24,410 nucleotides of DNA from a virus. Positions 1 to 7,526 of the stretch are shown piece by piece (the first letter of the stretch is position 1; each line of letters opens with the position of its first letter). A model generated the notes under the pieces. That model saw only the letters and a list, made by a program, of their open reading frames with translations, made no database searches and was not told where the DNA came from. Made by a program: the position numbers and the translations under genes. The stretch spans positions 1 to 24,410 of the IMG/VR virus record IMGVR_UViG_3300032278_000116; one strand, written 5' to 3'.

Positions 1-968
1 CTGGCTCTCGTTGGCTTGACTCTATTATTTGTCGCGGCAAATTAGCGGGAGTTCCAGTGGGCAAGATTGTAGAGATCGCTGGACTGGAGTCTTCGGGTAA
101 GTCATACATGGCGGCACAGGTTGCAGCAAACGCTCAGAAGATGGATATCGATGTTGTATATTTCGACAGCGAATCCGCTATTGATCCGACGTTCTTGGAG
201 CGAGCAGGCTGTGACTTAGAGAACTTATTATATGTCCAGGCTCAGTCCGTAGAATTCGTTTTACAAACCATCGAGGATCTTCTGAATGGTGGCAACAAGT
301 ACCTCTTCATTTGGGATTCGCTTGCCCTGACCCCAGCAATTTCCGACGTCGAGGGGGATTTCAACCCTCAGTCATCGATGGCGATGAAGGCTCGCATCTT
401 ATCGAAGGGAATGTCGAAGCTGACAGTTCCGATTGCTAATTCTCAGAGTACATTTCTGGTGCTGAATCAGCTTAAGGCAAACATCACGAGGTCTCCTTCC
501 GAGGCTATGACCACGCCCTATATGACACCGGGTGGCAAGGCTATGATTTATTCCTACTCTTTGAGGATTTGGTTAACTAGGCGGAAGGCGAAGGCATCAT
601 TTATTAATGACGAGAACGGTTTCCGAATAGGCAACGAGGTGAAGATTAAATTAGAAAAGTCTCGGTTCGGAACGCAAGGACGCCAGTGTAATTTTAAGAT
701 TATGTGGGGTGACGAGATCGGGGTGCAAGACGAGGAGAGTTGGTATGATGCCATTAAGGGCTCTGAGAATATCAAAGCCTCCGGTGCTTGGTGTTCATTA
801 ATATACGAGGACGGGACGGAAGAAAAGTTCCAGCCATCCCGATGGAAAGAGAAGATTCAAAGTCAGAAGTTCCGCTCGCGGGTTTTGGAACTTATGGATA
901 GGGAAGTTATATTGAAGTTTGATAATCGGGAAGGTGAGGCGGCTAGTTTTTATGAAGAAGAGGAATAG
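1..968 (+). CDS. RecA/UvsX-type recombinase (5' end outside window)
   Basis: Strand-exchange recombinase expected to form filaments on single-stranded DNA during phage recombination and recombination-dependent replication. The reading frame is open from the first complete codon at base 3 and already shows the family's pre-Walker segment (LDSIICRGKLAGVPVGK), so the GTG at 57 is an internal valine and the true start lies upstream. Walker A (GLESSGKS) is at 81-104; a Walker B-like strand (YLFIWDSLA) follows at about 300-325. The stretch LNQLKANI and later TPGGKAMIYSY fit the DNA-binding loop region and the strand after it in RecA/UvsX proteins. The C-terminus is acidic (EGEAASFYEEEE), as in many RecA proteins. 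The 3' end overlaps the next gene by 17 bases. Family assignment is secure; UvsX versus bacterial-type RecA is not resolved. Confidence 0.9.
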   Translation, partial: GSRWLDSIICRGKLAGVPVGKIVEIAGLESSGKSYMAAQVAANAQKMDIDVVYFDSESAIDPTFLERAGCDLENLLYVQAQSVEFVLQTIEDLLNGGNKYLFIWDSLALTPAISDVEGDFNPQSSMAMKARILSKGMSKLTVPIANSQSTFLVLNQLKANITRSPSEAMTTPYMTPGGKAMIYSYSLRIWLTRRKAKASFINDENGFRIGNEVKIKLEKSRFGTQGRQCNFKIMWGDEIGVQDEESWYDAIKGSENIKASGAWCSLIYEDGTEEKFQPSRWKEKIQSQKFRSRVLELMDREVILKFDNREGEAASFYEEEE

Positions 969-1923
969 GGTTTTAATCATTGACGCCTTGAATATGTATT
1001 TCAGGGCATATATTGTGGACCCCTCACTCTCCTCCAATGGTCAGCCCATAGGAGGGATGAAGGGGTTTCTGAAGATCTTTCAGAAGACGATTCGGGAAAC
1101 GAAACCGGATCGTATTATTATAGCTTGGGATGGTGCCGGTGGTTCTCGCAAGAGGAAGACCATTAATAAAAGTTATAAAGAGGGTCGCAAGCCTATCCGC
1201 CTGAATCGTGACATTCGAAACCTGTCCGAGAACGAGGAGATCGAGAATAAGGTTTGGCAGCAAACGAGGTTGGTAGAGTATCTGAACAACATGCCTATCT
1301 CTCAGATTATGTTGCCCGAGATCGAAGCGGACGATGTTATTGCCTATGTGACACAGATGCCTTCGTTGAAGGATTGGGATAAGGTCATTGTCTCGAACGA
1401 TAAAGATTTCTTTCAGTTATGTGACGAGAGGACAGTCCTTGTGAGACCCACTCAGAAGGTGGTGCTCAATGAAAGCCGCATAGTAGGAGAGTACGGTATT
1501 CACCCCCTGAACTTTGCAATGGCGCGAGCCATAGCAGGCGATAAGAGCGACAACCTGCCGGGTGTACCGGGCGTAGGCTTGCCCACCATAGCCAAGAGAC
1601 TTCCGTTTTTAGCGGACGGTAGAAGCGTGTTTATCGAGGAAATTTTAGAATTTTGTGAGAACACCGAAAACAAATTAAAGGTACATACAAGTATCTTAGA
1701 GCACGAGGAAATAATTCTGGAGAATTATCAAATCATGCAGTTGTACGCACCGATGATGTCTCCCCAGGCAAAGAACAAAACGCGCTTTGCCATCGATTCA
1801 GCAGAACACGAATTCAATAAGACAGAGATCATTAAGATGATGGCAGAAGATGGATTCGGAGATTTTAGCTGGACGGATTTATTTTCCAGAATGAAAAAAA
1901 TTGTAGTTGACAGCGCCAGCTAA
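952..1923 (+). CDS. 5'-3' exonuclease / flap endonuclease (T5 FEN, Pol I N-domain type)
   Basis: Structure-specific 5' nuclease that would remove RNA primers and flaps during phage replication. From ATG 952 the product is 323 residues. Metal-binding acidic residues sit where the family has them: D11 (VLIIDALNMY), D60 (IIAWDG), E125/D127/D128 (EIEADDVIAYV), D150/D152 (VSNDKDFFQL) and D197/D200 (GDKSDN). A helix-three-turn-helix DNA-binding segment follows (LPGVPGVGLPTIAKRL). A Lys/Arg-rich arch-like region (GGSRKRKTINKSYKEGRKP) lies at about 63-81. ATG 952 is preferred over the upstream in-frame ATG at 919 because GAAGGTGAGG lies just upstream and the protein then begins directly at the first conserved strand. 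It overlaps recA by 17 bases, which suggests translational coupling. Confidence 0.9.
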   Translation: MKKRNRVLIIDALNMYFRAYIVDPSLSSNGQPIGGMKGFLKIFQKTIRETKPDRIIIAWDGAGGSRKRKTINKSYKEGRKPIRLNRDIRNLSENEEIENKVWQQTRLVEYLNNMPISQIMLPEIEADDVIAYVTQMPSLKDWDKVIVSNDKDFFQLCDERTVLVRPTQKVVLNESRIVGEYGIHPLNFAMARAIAGDKSDNLPGVPGVGLPTIAKRLPFLADGRSVFIEEILEFCENTENKLKVHTSILEHEEIILENYQIMQLYAPMMSPQAKNKTRFAIDSAEHEFNKTEIIKMMAEDGFGDFSWTDLFSRMKKIVVDSAS

Positions 1924-1936
1924 TCCATGCTAGTTT
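1907..1936 (+). promoter_or_regulatory. Possible weak promoter before the helicase gene
   Basis: A perfect -35-like TTGACA (1907-1912) inside the end of the nuclease gene is followed after 18 bases by TAGTTT, a poor -10. The stretch TTGACAGCxCCxxCTAATxC also occurs at the much better promoter at 21979, which is the main reason to list it. It may be chance, since TTGACA here encodes protein. Confidence 0.25.
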
Positions 1937-1956
1937 CTAATAAATAAAGAGGGAAC

Positions 1957-3351
1957 ATGAATCATCACGAAGCCGGGGCGATTGACTTCTCAACATACGG
2001 GAAGTCTTTTCAAGAGGGCTTGGCACAATTAATCTTGGTTGACAGAGCCTTTTCGGAACAAATTCAGGAGGTGCTGGCGATTGATTTTTTCGAACTCAAG
2101 TATCTTCGGCTTTTTGTTTCAAAGATCTTTGACTATCGTGAACAGTACCGGACTCACCCCAGTATGAAGACAATGCTTTCAGTTTTGCGGGCTACCTTGG
2201 CTGGCGAGAACGAGGCAACGATAAAGCAGACCAGGGATTTTTTTGCGAGAATCTATAAGTCTGAACTATCGGTAGATGGAGAGGAGTTCATTAAGGATAC
2301 TGCACTTGATTTTTGCCGAAAGCAGAAGCTAAAGGAGGCCATGTTAAAATCGGTCGGGCTTCTGAAAAACTCCTCGTTTAATGAGATTAGCGACGTAATT
2401 AATTCAGCGCTCAAGTTGGGCTGTAGCTGTGATTTTGGATACGATTATAAGATTGATTTTGAGAGAAGGTTTGAACTTCAAGCACGGAATCCGGTGTCAA
2501 CGGGCTGGCGTATACTTGATGATCTTCTGAAGGGCGGGCTGGGGTCTGGAGAACTGGGCGTGGTGATCGCACCAACCGGTGCGGGTAAATCTATGGTTCT
2601 GGTTCACCTCGGTGCAGCAGCCCTCAAGCTGGGTAAGACGGTGGTACATTACACGTTGGAGCTTGCGGATACTGTGGTCGCGACAAGATATGATAGCTGC
2701 CTGACTGGCATACCGCTGCAGAAGGTGTTTCTGAGCAAGGACGAGATTTATGATAGTCTTAAAAATATTGAAGGTGATTTGATTATTAAGGAATATCCAA
2801 CCAAATCCGCTACACCTCAAATGATACACAACCACCTTGAAAGGCTAAGGCTGAGAGACATAGATGTGGACTTGGTTCTTGTTGACTACGGCGATCTTTT
2901 ACGACCGAATATCGTAAGAAAAGAAAAGAGGCACGAGCTAGAAACAATCTATGAGGATTTGCGGGCTATAGCACAAGAATTTGAAGTGCCCCTTTACACG
3001 GCGTCCCAAACAAATCGTGCCGGTCTCAACGCAGAGGTCATTACGATGGAATCAATCTCCGAAGCGTTTAATAAGTGCTTCGTTGCGGACTTTATTTTTT
3101 CCATCTCTAGAACAATCGAGGACAAGGCTTCCAATACTGGTCGGGCGTTTATTGCCAAAAATAGAAATGGTCCAGACGGCTTAGTGTACCCAATATTCAT
3201 GGACACTTCGGCAGTTAATATAGAAGTGCTCCCTTCTCAGGGGGAGACCGTCACCAGTGTGATCACAGAGAGTACCAAGAAACAGAAGGACCTACTTACC
3301 GAAAAATATAGAAAATTTAAGGAGACCGACAACAATGACAAAAAACAATGA
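1957..3351 (+). CDS. dnaB: DnaB-type replicative DNA helicase
   Basis: Hexameric 5'-3' helicase of the RecA/DnaB ATPase superfamily that would unwind the phage fork. The 464-residue protein has a helical N-terminal region (about 1-160), a linker, then a C-terminal ATPase: the pre-Walker segment TGWRILDDLLKGGLGSGEL, Walker A APTGAGKS (205-212), a catalytic-Glu strand (HYTLEL), a Walker B strand (VLVDYGDLL) and the sensor-like SQTNRAG. The order and spacing match DnaB/gp41-type helicases. AGAGGGA lies just before ATG 1957. The last 17 bases overlap the reductase start. No primase domain is fused and no separate primase gene is seen in the window. Confidence 0.9.
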   Translation: MNHHEAGAIDFSTYGKSFQEGLAQLILVDRAFSEQIQEVLAIDFFELKYLRLFVSKIFDYREQYRTHPSMKTMLSVLRATLAGENEATIKQTRDFFARIYKSELSVDGEEFIKDTALDFCRKQKLKEAMLKSVGLLKNSSFNEISDVINSALKLGCSCDFGYDYKIDFERRFELQARNPVSTGWRILDDLLKGGLGSGELGVVIAPTGAGKSMVLVHLGAAALKLGKTVVHYTLELADTVVATRYDSCLTGIPLQKVFLSKDEIYDSLKNIEGDLIIKEYPTKSATPQMIHNHLERLRLRDIDVDLVLVDYGDLLRPNIVRKEKRHELETIYEDLRAIAQEFEVPLYTASQTNRAGLNAEVITMESISEAFNKCFVADFIFSISRTIEDKASNTGRAFIAKNRNGPDGLVYPIFMDTSAVNIEVLPSQGETVTSVITESTKKQKDLLTEKYRKFKETDNNDKKQ

Positions 3352-5212
3352 ACGAGTTGCGACAGACATTTTATCGGATATCACAGTGCACATGAAGTAC
3401 GCAAGATTTTCCGAAGAGGAGAACCGTCGAGAGACGTGGGCCGAATTGGTCACTAGAAATAAAAATATGCACAAGAAGAAGTATCCTCACTTGTCTGCCG
3501 AGATTGAGCAGAATTATAAGCTGGTATACGACAAGAAGGTTTTGCCGTCGATGAGATCTATGCAGTTCGGTGGCAAGCCCATTGAAGTCGCACCTAATCG
3601 TATTTATAATTGTGCTTTTTTGCCGATTGATGATTGGCGCTCGTTCGGAGAAGCCATGTTTCTCCTACTTGGGGGCACGGGCGTTGGTTATTCCGTGCAG
3701 AAACACCATGTTGAAAAGCTGCCAGAAATTCAAAAGCCCACGTCAAGGAGATCGAAGAGATATTTAATAGGCGACTCCATTGAGGGCTGGGCAGATGCAG
3801 TTAAGTCGCTCATCCGTTCATATTTTTTTGGAGGCGCACCGCTCCGATTTGACTTTAGTGACATTCGCTCCAAGGGGGAGCCGCTGGTGACTTCCGGTGG
3901 CAAGGCTCCCGGTCCACAGCCGCTCAAGGAGTGCTTGCTTAAGGTCGGGGGAATCTTTGAAACAAAGTCTAACGGTGACAAGCTCACGTCTATTGAAGTA
4001 CACGATATAGTTTGTCACATTGCCGACGCCGTCTTAGCCGGGGGGATTCGAAGGGCGGCACTCATTTCGCTGTTTAGCGCGGACGATGATGAGATGCTTT
4101 CAGCTAAGGCGGGGAGTTGGTGGGAGAAGGATCCGCAGAGAGGTCGTGCAAATAATTCTGTTGTGCTCCTTCGTCATCGAGTAACCAAGGAATTCTTTAT
4201 GGATCTCTGGGAGCGAGTTCAAGCCTCTGGCGCTGGGGAGCCTGGATTTTATTTCTCCAACGATAAAGACTGGGGGACCAATCCTTGTTGTGAGATCGGA
4301 TTGCGACCATATCAGTTTTGCAATCTCACCGAAGTCAACGTATCGGACGTGGAGAGCCAGAGCGATCTGGAAGAGAGATCCCGCGCCGCCGCTTTTATTG
4401 GAACTTTGCAGGCTGGGTATACCGACTTCCATTATTTGAGAGATGTGTGGCAGCGAACGACGGAGAAGGATGCATTGATTGGGGTTAGCATGACGGGCAT
4501 CGCATCGGGGCGAATTTTAGAAGATGGGATTAACTTGACTAGCGCAGCCAATGAAGTGCAAAAGGAAAATACCAGAGTCGCCAGTTTGATTGGTGCTCGA
4601 TCTGCAGCCAGGGTGACTTGCGTGAAGCCCGCCGGTACGACGTCGTTGGCCCTGGGAACCTCTAGTGGTATTCATGCGTGGCACAGTGAACATTACATTC
4701 GGAGAATCAGGGTTGGCAAGAATGAGGCGATATATGCACACCTGCTGGAGGAGCACCCCGAGCTATTGGAGGACGAATATTTCCGCCCCCACGACACGGC
4801 TGTAATTTCAGTACCCCAGCGAGCACCGGATGGAGCTATTCTTCGCACTGAAAGTGCTCTGCAGTTGCTCAAGAGGATCGCCAAGATTACGAGTGAGTGG
4901 GTTAACCCCGGTCATCGAACGGGACAAAACACTCATAACGTATCTGCAACAATTTCTGTAAAAGATGCGGAATGGGTTGACGTGGGCGAATGGATGTGGG
5001 AGAATAGGGATATATATAACGGGCTGAGTGTTCTGCCCTATGACGGGGGGAGTTATAAGCAACCCCCCTTTGAGGCTTGTTCAAAGGAAACTTATGAAGC
5101 AATGTTAAATTCTTTGAATAGAGTGGACCTGACCCAGGTCAAAGAGAATGACGACAATACTAATTTGTCGGGAGAGTTGGCATGTGCCGGTGGCACTTGC
5201 GAAATCTTTTAA
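3335..5212 (+). CDS. nrdJ: Adenosylcobalamin-dependent ribonucleoside-triphosphate reductase (class II, monomeric)
   Basis: Reduces ribonucleoside triphosphates to dNTPs using B12 to generate the thiyl radical. The 625 residues resemble the monomeric RTPR type: YNCAFLPI carries the first active-site Cys, NPCCEIGL holds the radical-bearing Cys, FCNLTEVNVS carries the second redox Cys and catalytic Asn/Glu region, and TCVKPAGTTSLALGTSSGIH is the typical phosphate-binding loop region. The C-terminus CAGGTCEIF supplies the CxxxxC swinging-arm pair that needs thioredoxin or glutaredoxin for recycling; candidates are at 11472 and 23694. No ATP-cone and no NrdB-like subunit are visible. It needs no oxygen but does need host cobalamin, so the host is inferred to make or import B12. 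Confidence 0.93.
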   Translation: MTKNNERVATDILSDITVHMKYARFSEEENRRETWAELVTRNKNMHKKKYPHLSAEIEQNYKLVYDKKVLPSMRSMQFGGKPIEVAPNRIYNCAFLPIDDWRSFGEAMFLLLGGTGVGYSVQKHHVEKLPEIQKPTSRRSKRYLIGDSIEGWADAVKSLIRSYFFGGAPLRFDFSDIRSKGEPLVTSGGKAPGPQPLKECLLKVGGIFETKSNGDKLTSIEVHDIVCHIADAVLAGGIRRAALISLFSADDDEMLSAKAGSWWEKDPQRGRANNSVVLLRHRVTKEFFMDLWERVQASGAGEPGFYFSNDKDWGTNPCCEIGLRPYQFCNLTEVNVSDVESQSDLEERSRAAAFIGTLQAGYTDFHYLRDVWQRTTEKDALIGVSMTGIASGRILEDGINLTSAANEVQKENTRVASLIGARSAARVTCVKPAGTTSLALGTSSGIHAWHSEHYIRRIRVGKNEAIYAHLLEEHPELLEDEYFRPHDTAVISVPQRAPDGAILRTESALQLLKRIAKITSEWVNPGHRTGQNTHNVSATISVKDAEWVDVGEWMWENRDIYNGLSVLPYDGGSYKQPPFEACSKETYEAMLNSLNRVDLTQVKENDDNTNLSGELACAGGTCEIF

Positions 5213-5239
5213 ATAAGGTGTTCGAACGAAAGGAACAAA

Positions 5240-5488
5240 ATGATCATTAACAAAAAAGAAGATCACATCACCAACTACATTAAATCACTTGCTCAGATTG
5301 AGGATGAGATGGAACCGTATAAGGAGCACAAGCGTGATCTCAAGAAGAACTATGTTGACAATGGCTGGCTTGATCGGGAAGAGATCAGCGTGGCAGTCAA
5401 GGCTTATCGCCTAATGAGAGACAATGTTGACATCGAGCAGTTAATGGACTTTTACAACAGAGTCACTAAGACTGTAAAGGGTCTGTAG
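5240..5488 (+). CDS. Small helical protein, weakly GapR/DUF2312-like
   Basis: Eighty-two residues, predicted almost wholly helical and highly charged. The pattern of a first amphipathic helix with an E..KRDLKKN run, a break at NGWLD, then a second helix (EISVAVKAYRLMRDN) and a third (DIEQLMDFYNRV) resembles the GapR/DUF2312 small DNA-binding proteins, but the match is by eye and no motif is diagnostic. GAAAGGAAC precedes ATG 5240. It sits between the reductase and the GroES-like gene and ends one base before the latter's start codon, so they are probably co-translated. A DNA-associated role is possible; the function is otherwise unknown. Confidence 0.7.
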   Translation: MIINKKEDHITNYIKSLAQIEDEMEPYKEHKRDLKKNYVDNGWLDREEISVAVKAYRLMRDNVDIEQLMDFYNRVTKTVKGL

Positions 5489-5489
5489 C

Positions 5490-5771
5490 ATGGAGATACA
5501 ACCCTTTAACCGCTACATCTGGGTTCGAAAGGAGGAGGGATCCGAGGAGGACGAATCAGAAGTTCTTTTACCCGACGGATACCAGACCACACGCGGTCCT
5601 GAATTCGTCGTGGTAAAGGTTGTAGATATAGCTGACGATGCTCCCGATTTGGATTTCTGTTGCGGGGACTCAATAATAGTTCGCAACTCCATGATTGAGT
5701 CGGTGAGCGTTCCGTCTGGCAATTTCGATATAATTCTAGCCAACCACATTGTGGGAAAAATAGTTGAGTGA
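5490..5771 (+). CDS. groES: GroES-like co-chaperonin
   Basis: A 93-residue protein with the GroES (cpn10) strand order: PFNRYIWVRKEE at the N-terminus (family: PLxDRVLV), a Ser/Glu-rich stretch where the mobile loop lies, VLLPDGY, VVVKVVDIADDAPDL, CGDSIIVRNSM and the ending ILANHIVGKIVE (family: ILxEDILAxIE). Seven such heptamerising subunits would cap a GroEL ring, and a GroEL gene is in the same window at 20342. The mobile loop is short and acidic and diverges from host GroES, as in T4 gp31-like proteins. The start codon is one base after the preceding stop; the end overlaps the next gene by 8 bases. The assignment rests on the pattern and on the presence of GroEL. Confidence 0.72.
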   Translation: MEIQPFNRYIWVRKEEGSEEDESEVLLPDGYQTTRGPEFVVVKVVDIADDAPDLDFCCGDSIIVRNSMIESVSVPSGNFDIILANHIVGKIVE

Positions 5772-6612
5772 GCGCGGTGTAGTCATAGGTTCGGGTCTGG
5801 CTCCTGCGCTTTACGCGCTAATAAACGATCACGTATTAATTCAGAATGTGATAGAATCGCCACATCGCTTTGATTTTCTAGATCCGGGGGATCTCACAGA
5901 GCCCCTTGGTATCGTGAATGAGGTTGTCAGCTTGGTGGGTGAACATGGTCTTCGAACCGTCGGAGTTCAGAAGTCGGCTCTATGGCGGCGAGTTCTGTTT
6001 GTTCTGTCAATGCGCGGCTCACTTCCGTTTGCGGACAAAGTTGACTCGATTCGTCTTCACGCAGAAAACAAATTATCGGTGATGACAACTGGAAATAAAA
6101 AGTACGAGATCGACTTTGACCACCTGCGAATATTTGATTCCAGACACGTCGAGGGGCTTGAGTTTTGCGACTCACTGCCGCAACGCCATGACAAGAAGCT
6201 TGTCCTCGACTGGTTCAATGTCCGGTCTGGTTGTGTTCATCGTTTCGATATCCTCCATTATCCGGGGGATTTTGTCAGAGAGGTTCATTTTTATCCCAGC
6301 GATAGAATTGCTGGCAACCATGACAAGAAGGATCTAGTGTCCTTTTCCTATTTGACCGAAGAAGAGTATAGAAGTGCAGAGTACTCTAGCGTTCTCACCA
6401 AATATAAAATCTTAAACTGGATGAAGGACACAGGAATTAGGGGTCAGAGTAATGGTCGTGATCCAAACGACCCAACAAAAAAGAAGCATTACGCCATACG
6501 GATTGAGCACGCTCGCAGACAAGTAATCGATGTGCCTTGTGATGCTGGAGAAATTAAAGAGATGCTACAAGTTCTGTCTGAGGAGTCCTATGGAACCGAA
6601 ACATATAAGTGA
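5764..6612 (+). CDS. Unknown protein with N-terminal dinucleotide-binding-like motif
   Basis: A 282-residue protein starting at TTG 5764, which directly follows an in-frame TAG, so no earlier start is possible. The N-terminus VVIGSGLAPALYALI has the GxGxxP/A glycine pattern with flanking hydrophobic strand and helix seen in FAD/NAD(P) Rossmann folds. The remainder is not recognised: mixed alpha/beta with conserved-looking aromatic patches (LDWFNVRSGCVHRFDI, LRIFDSRHVEGLEF). A full FAD oxidoreductase would usually be longer, so a catalytic role is uncertain. The gene overlaps groES by 8 bases and the next gene by 23 bases, so it is probably translated together with the putative nucleotidyltransferase. 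An enzyme modifying or sensing a nucleotide-sugar or DNA base is possible but unsupported. Confidence 0.75.
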   Translation: MSERGVVIGSGLAPALYALINDHVLIQNVIESPHRFDFLDPGDLTEPLGIVNEVVSLVGEHGLRTVGVQKSALWRRVLFVLSMRGSLPFADKVDSIRLHAENKLSVMTTGNKKYEIDFDHLRIFDSRHVEGLEFCDSLPQRHDKKLVLDWFNVRSGCVHRFDILHYPGDFVREVHFYPSDRIAGNHDKKDLVSFSYLTEEEYRSAEYSSVLTKYKILNWMKDTGIRGQSNGRDPNDPTKKKHYAIRIEHARRQVIDVPCDAGEIKEMLQVLSEESYGTETYK

Positions 6613-7468
6613 AAAGGCTTTTCATCTGGCTGGAGTTGTGCCAGTAGCTGGCCAGCCTTTGGATTTTAATTTTCCATGGCACGATTGCTTGATGCCTGTT
6701 GCTCCAGACTACTTGGCTGTAGAGAGGGCTGTGGTGGAGTGTGCCTGGGCAGGCTGTGAAACTATTTGGCTGGTCTGCAACGACGATATGAAGCCACTGA
6801 TAAGGCACCGTCTGGGAGACTACATTCAGGATCCGGTTAGCGTTGGTCGGACATATGCTAATCATGCGACCGAGAAGAGGGAGATACCGATATTTTATGT
6901 ACCAGTTCACCCAAAGGACAGGAATAAGCGGGACTGTTTAGCGTGGAGTGTGCTGCATGGTGCGCTATCGGCATACCACATCAGCAAAAGAATTAGTAAG
7001 TGGGTCACACCAGACAAATATTACGTCGCCTTCCCGTATGGAGTTTACAATGCTCAGGTTTTGAGAGATCACAGGAAAGAAATATCATCCAGGCGCAATG
7101 TGTTTCTGGAACACAACGGCTTTACGGTTAAGGATGGACACTACCTTGGATTTACTTTTGGTCCAGAGGAGTACAAGGAATACGTTCGAACGGTCAGGGG
7201 GCTTGGGACGGGAATTAAACGCCCCGGTCAGTCTGGTATTCCGACAGAAAAGCTGCCACCCTCAGAGCGATACTCTGCTAGGTTTTTTGATCTGGAGACA
7301 GTGTTTCAATCCGCCGATGTGAATCGCTCCAAAACGATCGAGGTGAACTGGTATCACCCATTGGATTCCTGGGAGAGTTATTGTGATTTTATTTCATCAC
7401 CTCAGCGCATTTCAGTTTCCAAGCCATACCACCTTTCCGGGGGGAAGTTTAATAAATGGGTTTCTTAA
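6590..7468 (+). CDS. Putative nucleotidyltransferase-like (GT-A fold) protein
   Basis: A 292-residue protein from ATG 6590, chosen because GAGGAG lies just upstream and the conserved-looking part begins soon after; an in-frame ATG at 6530 lies deep within the preceding gene. The N-terminal part runs LAGVVPVAGQPL, then a probable substrate segment (FPWHDCLMPV), then AVERAVVECAWAGCETIWLV and DDMKPLIRHRLGDYI. That order (beta strand, Gly-rich turn, 'initial value' LMPV segment, helix with ECA-AGC, then strand) resembles sugar-phosphate nucleotidyltransferases, though the usual GxGxRxxPLT loop is not present. The C-terminal half, including KYYVAFPYGVYN and LEHNGFTVKDGHYLGF, is unrecognised. It closes the first gene block; a new promoter follows. 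Function is inferred from fold-like pattern only. Confidence 0.7.
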   Translation: MEPKHISEKAFHLAGVVPVAGQPLDFNFPWHDCLMPVAPDYLAVERAVVECAWAGCETIWLVCNDDMKPLIRHRLGDYIQDPVSVGRTYANHATEKREIPIFYVPVHPKDRNKRDCLAWSVLHGALSAYHISKRISKWVTPDKYYVAFPYGVYNAQVLRDHRKEISSRRNVFLEHNGFTVKDGHYLGFTFGPEEYKEYVRTVRGLGTGIKRPGQSGIPTEKLPPSERYSARFFDLETVFQSADVNRSKTIEVNWYHPLDSWESYCDFISSPQRISVSKPYHLSGGKFNKWVS

Positions 7469-7477
7469 AAAATCCTC

Positions 7478-7506
7478 TTGACTGGGACCGGGAAACACTA
7501 TATGAT
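7478..7506 (+). promoter_or_regulatory. Sigma70-type promoter for the polymerase operon
   Basis: TTGACT (7478-7483), a 17-base spacer, then TATGAT (7501-7506): five of six matches in each hexamer with ideal spacing. It lies in the only sizeable gap (58 bases) between block 1 and the polymerase gene, so transcription would start at about 7513, leaving a very short leader. Host RNA polymerase should read it without a phage factor. Confidence 0.8.
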
Positions 7507-7526
7507 GGGGTATATTTTGTTTTGAA

